From Colletes latitarsis (taxonomy: Eukaryota > Arthropoda > Insecta > Hymenoptera > Colletidae): 64,000 bases of DNA. This document shows positions 60,101 to 64,000 of this stretch, piece by piece (position 1 is the first letter of the stretch; the number at the start of each line of letters is the position of its first letter). The stretch is from the NCBI RefSeq assembly GCF_051014445.1, contig NW_027488379.1:3224001-3288000 (forward strand). The letters are read 5' to 3'. The notes under the pieces were generated by a model. It saw only the letters and a program-made list of their open reading frames with translations, made no database searches and was not told the DNA's origin. The position numbers were made by a program, and so were the translations under genes.

Positions 60101-62968
60101 CTGGTTGCGATTACTATTTTGGAGGATAACGTCGGTTATGTCTGTGTTTGGTCTGGTATTTGCAATCATCTGGCTCATACTTTTGCGTTTTTCGCACAAT
60201 TGTTGGCCAGATCCTGGGTTTTTTCTGTTTTGGATCCCGTAGTAATGAGGTTCCACACCGAAACAGTCAATTAAACTGGTTGCGATTAATAATTTAGAGA
60301 ATAACGCCGGTTATGTCTCGGGTAGGTCTGGGATTTGTCCTCATCTGGCTCGTACTTTCGCGTTTTTCGCATACTTGTTGGCCAGATCCTGGCCTTTTTC
60401 TGGTTTAGATCCCGTAGTAATGTGGTTCCACACAGAAACAGTCAATTAAACCTGGTTGCGATTAATATTTTAGAGGATAACGCCGGTTATGTCTCGGTTA
60501 GGTCTGGCATTTGTCCTCATCTGGCTCGTACTTTCGCGTTTTTCGCATACTTGTGGGCCAGATCCTGGCCTTTTTCTGCTTCGGATCCCGTAGTAATGCG
60601 AGTCCACACCGAAACAGTCAATTAAACTGGTTGCGATTAATATTTTAGAGGATAATGCCGGTTATGTCTGGGTTAGGTCTGGTATTTGCCCTCACCTGGC
60701 ACGTACTTTCGCATTATTCGCATACTTGTTGGCTAGATCCTGGCCTTTTTCTGGTTTGGATCACGTAGTAACGCGGTACCACACCGAAACAGTCAATTAA
60801 ACCTGGTTGCGATTACTATTTTGGAGGATAACGTCGGTTATGTCTGGGTTTGGTCTGGTATTTGCAATCATCTGGCTCATACTTTCGCGTTTTTCGCATA
60901 CTTGTTGGCCAGATCCTGGGTTTTTTCTGTTTCCGGTCCCGTAGTAATGAGGTTCCACACCGAAACAGTCAATTAATCTGGTTGCGATTAATATTTTAGC
61001 GAATAACGCCGGCTACGTCTTGGGTAGGTCTGGGATTTGTCCTCATCTAGCTCGTACTTTCGCGTTTTTCGCATACTTGTTGGCCAGATCCTGGCCCTTC
61101 TCTGGTTTGGATCAGGTAGTAATGTGGTACCACACTGAAACAGTCAATAGAAGCTGGTTTCGCTTTGTATTTTAGAGGATAACGCTGGTTATGCCTGGGT
61201 TAGTTCTGGTATTTGCAATCATCTGGCTCATACTTTCGCGTTTTTCGCATACTTGTTGGCCAGATCCTGGGTTTTTTCTGTTTTGGGTCCCGTTGTAATG
61301 AGGTTCCACACCGAAACAGGCAATTAAACTGGTTGCGATTAATATTTTAGAGAATAACGCCGGCTACGTCTCGGGTAGGTCTGGGATTTGTCCTCATCTG
61401 TCTCGTACTTTCGCGTTTTTCGCATACTTGTTGGCCAGATCCTGGCCCTTCTCTGGTTTGGATCACGTAGTAATGTGGTACCACACTGAAACAGTCAATA
61501 GAAGCTGGTTTCGCTTTGTATTTTAGAGGATAACGCTGGCTATGCCTGGGTTAGTTCTGGTATTTGCAATCATCTGGCTCATACCTTCGCGGTTTTCGCA
61601 TACTTGTTGTCCAGATCCTGGCCTTTTTCTGGATTGGATCACGTAGTAATGCGGTACCACACCGAAACAGTCAATTAAACCTGGTTGCGATTACTATTTT
61701 GGAGGATAACGTCGGTTATGTCTGTGTTTGGTCTGGTATTTGCAACCATCTGGCACATACTTTCGCGTTTTTCGCATACTTGTTGGCCAGATCCTGGGTT
61801 TTTTCTGTTTTGGATCCCGTAGTAATGAGGTTCCACACCGAAACAGTCAATTAAAACTGGTTGCGATTAATATTTTAGAGGATAACGCCGGTTATGTCTG
61901 GGTTAGGTCTGGTATTTGCCCTCATCTGGCTCGTACTTTCGCATTTTACGCATTGTTGTTGGCCAGATCCTGGCCTTTTTCAGGTTTGGATCACGTAGTA
62001 ACACGGTACCACACCGAAACAGTCAATTATACCTGGTTCGGATTAATATTTTAGAGGATAATGCCGGTTACGTCTCGGTTAGGTCTGGGATTTGTCCTCA
62101 CATGGCTCGTACTTTCGCGTTTTTCGCATAATTGTTGGCCAGATCCTGGGCTTTTTCTGGGTTGGATCACGTAGTAATGTGGTACCACACTGTCAATAAA
62201 AGCTGGCTGCGATTAATATTTTAGAGGATAACGCCGGGTATGTCTCGGGTAGGTCTGGGATTTGTCCTCATCTGGCTCGTAGTTTCGCGTTTATCGCATA
62301 CTTGTTGGCCAGATCCTGGCCTTTTTCTGGTTTGGATCACGTAGTAATGTGGTACCACTCTGAAACAGTCAATAGAAGCTGGTTCCGATTAGTATTTTAG
62401 AGGATAACGCTGGTTATTTCTGGATTAGTTCTGGTATTTGCAATCAACTGGCTCATACATTCGCGTTTTTCGCATACTTGTTGGCCCGATCCTGGGCTTT
62501 TTCTGGTTTGGATCACGTAGTATTGTGGTACCACACCGAAACAGTCAATTAAACCTGGTTGCGATTAATATTTTAGAGGATAACGCCGGTTATGTCTGGG
62601 TTAGGTCTGGTATTTGCCCTCATCTGGCACGTACTTTCGCATTATTCGTATACTTGTTGGCCAGATCCTGGGCTTTCTCTGGTTTGGATCACGTAGTAAC
62701 GCGGTACCACACCGAAACAGGCAATTAAACCTGGTTGCGATTACTATTTTGGAGGATAACGTCGGTTATGTCTGTGTTTGGTCTGGTATTTGCAATCATC
62801 TGGCTCATACTTTTGCGTTTTTCGCACAATTGTTGGCCAGATCCTGGGTTTTTTCTGTTTTGGATCCCGTAGTAATGAGGTTCCACACCGAAACAGTCAA
62901 TTAAACTGGTTGCGATTAATATTTTAGAGAATAACGCCGGTTATGTCTCGGGTAGGTCTGGGATTTGT
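57195..62968 (+). repeat. 5,774-bp higher-order repeat, copy 2
   Basis: Tandem partner of the preceding block. The left junction lies between 57,195 and about 57,217, where the monomer switches from a form also seen near 62,965 to a form also seen at 51,443 (TTTCGCATTTTTCGC). Downstream of 62,968 the array continues with sequence related at offset 2,630 (for example 62,965 to 60,335), not with a third full copy. Confidence 0.9.
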
Positions 62969-64000
62969 CCTCATCTGGCTCGTACTTTCGCGTTTTTCGC
63001 ATACTTGTTGGCCAGATCCTGGCCTTTTTCTGGTTTGGATCCCGTAGTAATGTGGTTCCACACAGAAACAGTCAATTAAACCTGGTTGCGATTAATATTT
63101 TAGAGGATAACGCCGGTTATGTCTCGGTTAGGTCTGGCATTTGTCCTCATCTGGCTCGTACTTTCGCGTTTTTCGCATACTTGTGGGCCAGATCCTGGCC
63201 TTTTTCTGCTTCGGATCCCGTAGTAATGCGAGTCCACACCGAAACAGTCAATTAAACTGGTTGCGATTAATATTTTAGAGGATAATGCCGGTTATGTCTG
63301 GGTTAGGTCTGGTATTTGCCCTCACCTGGCACGTACTTTCGCATTATTCACATACTTGTTGGCTAGATCCTGGCCTTTTTCTGGTTTGGATCACGTAGTA
63401 ACGCGGTACCACACCGAAACAGTCAATTAAACCTGGTTGCGATTACTATTTTGGAGGATAACGTCGGTTATGTCTGGGTTTGGTCTGGTATTTGCAATCA
63501 TCTGGCTCATACTTTCGCGTTTTTCGCATACTTGTTGGCCAGATCCTGGGTTTTTTCTGTTTTGGGTCCCGTTGTAATGAGGTTCCACACCGAAACAGTC
63601 AATTAAACTGGTTGCGATTAATATTTTAGAGAATAACGCCGGCTACGTCTCGGGTAGGTCTGGGATTTGTCCTCATCTGTCTCGTACTTTCGCGTTTTTC
63701 GCATACTTGTTGGCCAGATCCTGGCCCTTCTCTGGTTTGGATCACGTAGTAATGTGGTACCACACTGAAACAGTCAATAGAAGCTGGTTTCGCTTTGTAT
63801 TTTAGAGGATAACGCTGGCTATGCCTGGGTTAGTTCTGGTATTTGCAATCATCTGGCTCATACCTTCGCGGTTTTCGCATACTTGTTGTCCAGATCCTGG
63901 CCTTTTTCTGGATTGGATCACGTAGTAATGCGGTACCACACCGAAACAGTCAATTAAACCTGGTTGCGATTACTATTTTGGAGGACAACGTCGGTTATGT

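Larger units (their letters stand above)
47265..64000 (+). repeat. 176-bp tandem satellite array, right arm
   Basis: This continues the left-arm satellite in the same orientation, about 95 monomers, and runs off the window end. The first monomer is the right-hand half of the one broken by the retrotransposon. The same 176, 175 and 170 bp classes occur. One extra class is a monomer with a 9-bp deletion (near 48,141, 51,979 and 57,753). The arm is dominated by large near-identical blocks, including a 5,774-bp tandem duplication. No gene or other element was found in it. Confidence 0.97.

Noticed and set aside
1..64000. GGTTAGG once per monomer as a possible telomeric TTAGG array
   Set aside because: It occurs only once per 176 bp and never in tandem, so it is a shared pentamer and not telomere repeat. 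It does not make the element a telomere-specific TRAS or SART insertion.

Overview
The window is one long tandem-satellite array interrupted by a single full-length non-LTR retrotransposon (LINE). There is no ordinary host gene in it. The organism is a eukaryote and most probably an insect. The LINE encodes an R1-clade-type pair of proteins: a Gag-like ORF1 with three CCHC zinc knuckles, and an ORF2 with an APE endonuclease, a reverse transcriptase, a C-terminal zinc motif and no RNase H. This arrangement is characteristic of arthropod R1/TRAS/SART/Waldo-like elements. The array looks centromeric or pericentromeric; that is inference from its size, monomer length and higher-order structure.

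Layout. Bases 1-41,280 are head-to-tail satellite with a basic monomer of 176 bp. Length classes of about 175 and 170 bp are created at one indel hotspot. Bases 41,281-47,264 are the LINE: structured 5'UTR, ORF1 (41,665-43,539), ORF2 (43,543-46,725), a roughly 515-base 3'UTR made almost entirely of hairpins, and a pure A23 tail. It is flanked by a 13-bp target-site duplication with one mismatch. Bases 47,265-64,000 return to the same satellite in the same orientation. The array is built from nested higher-order repeats (HORs). The clearest is a 5,774-bp, about 33-monomer block present twice in tandem (51,421-57,194 and 57,195-62,968). Other block offsets are 6,464, 9,461, 5,615, 5,084, 3,504, 2,630, 2,618, 2,268 and 1,049 bp.

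How it fits together. The LINE sits inside one copy of an HOR whose uninterrupted relatives are visible at 34.2, 37.7, 50.0 and 51.1 kb. The offset arithmetic between the filled site and the 37.7-kb empty site (3,500 left of the insertion, 9,497 right of it) equals the element length (5,984) plus a 13-bp duplication. This independently fixes both ends of the element, and the insertion is younger than that HOR amplification.

Most interesting points: (1) the retrotransposon, coding sequence included, is packed with perfect or near-perfect 9-19 bp inverted repeats, far beyond a rough chance expectation; (2) a C9 run near the end of ORF1 looks like a +1 slip that moved ORF1 off a frame ending exactly in a TAATG stop-start overlap with ORF2; (3) the empty/filled-site evidence and a recurrent 9-bp deletion at the same target motif in the satellite.
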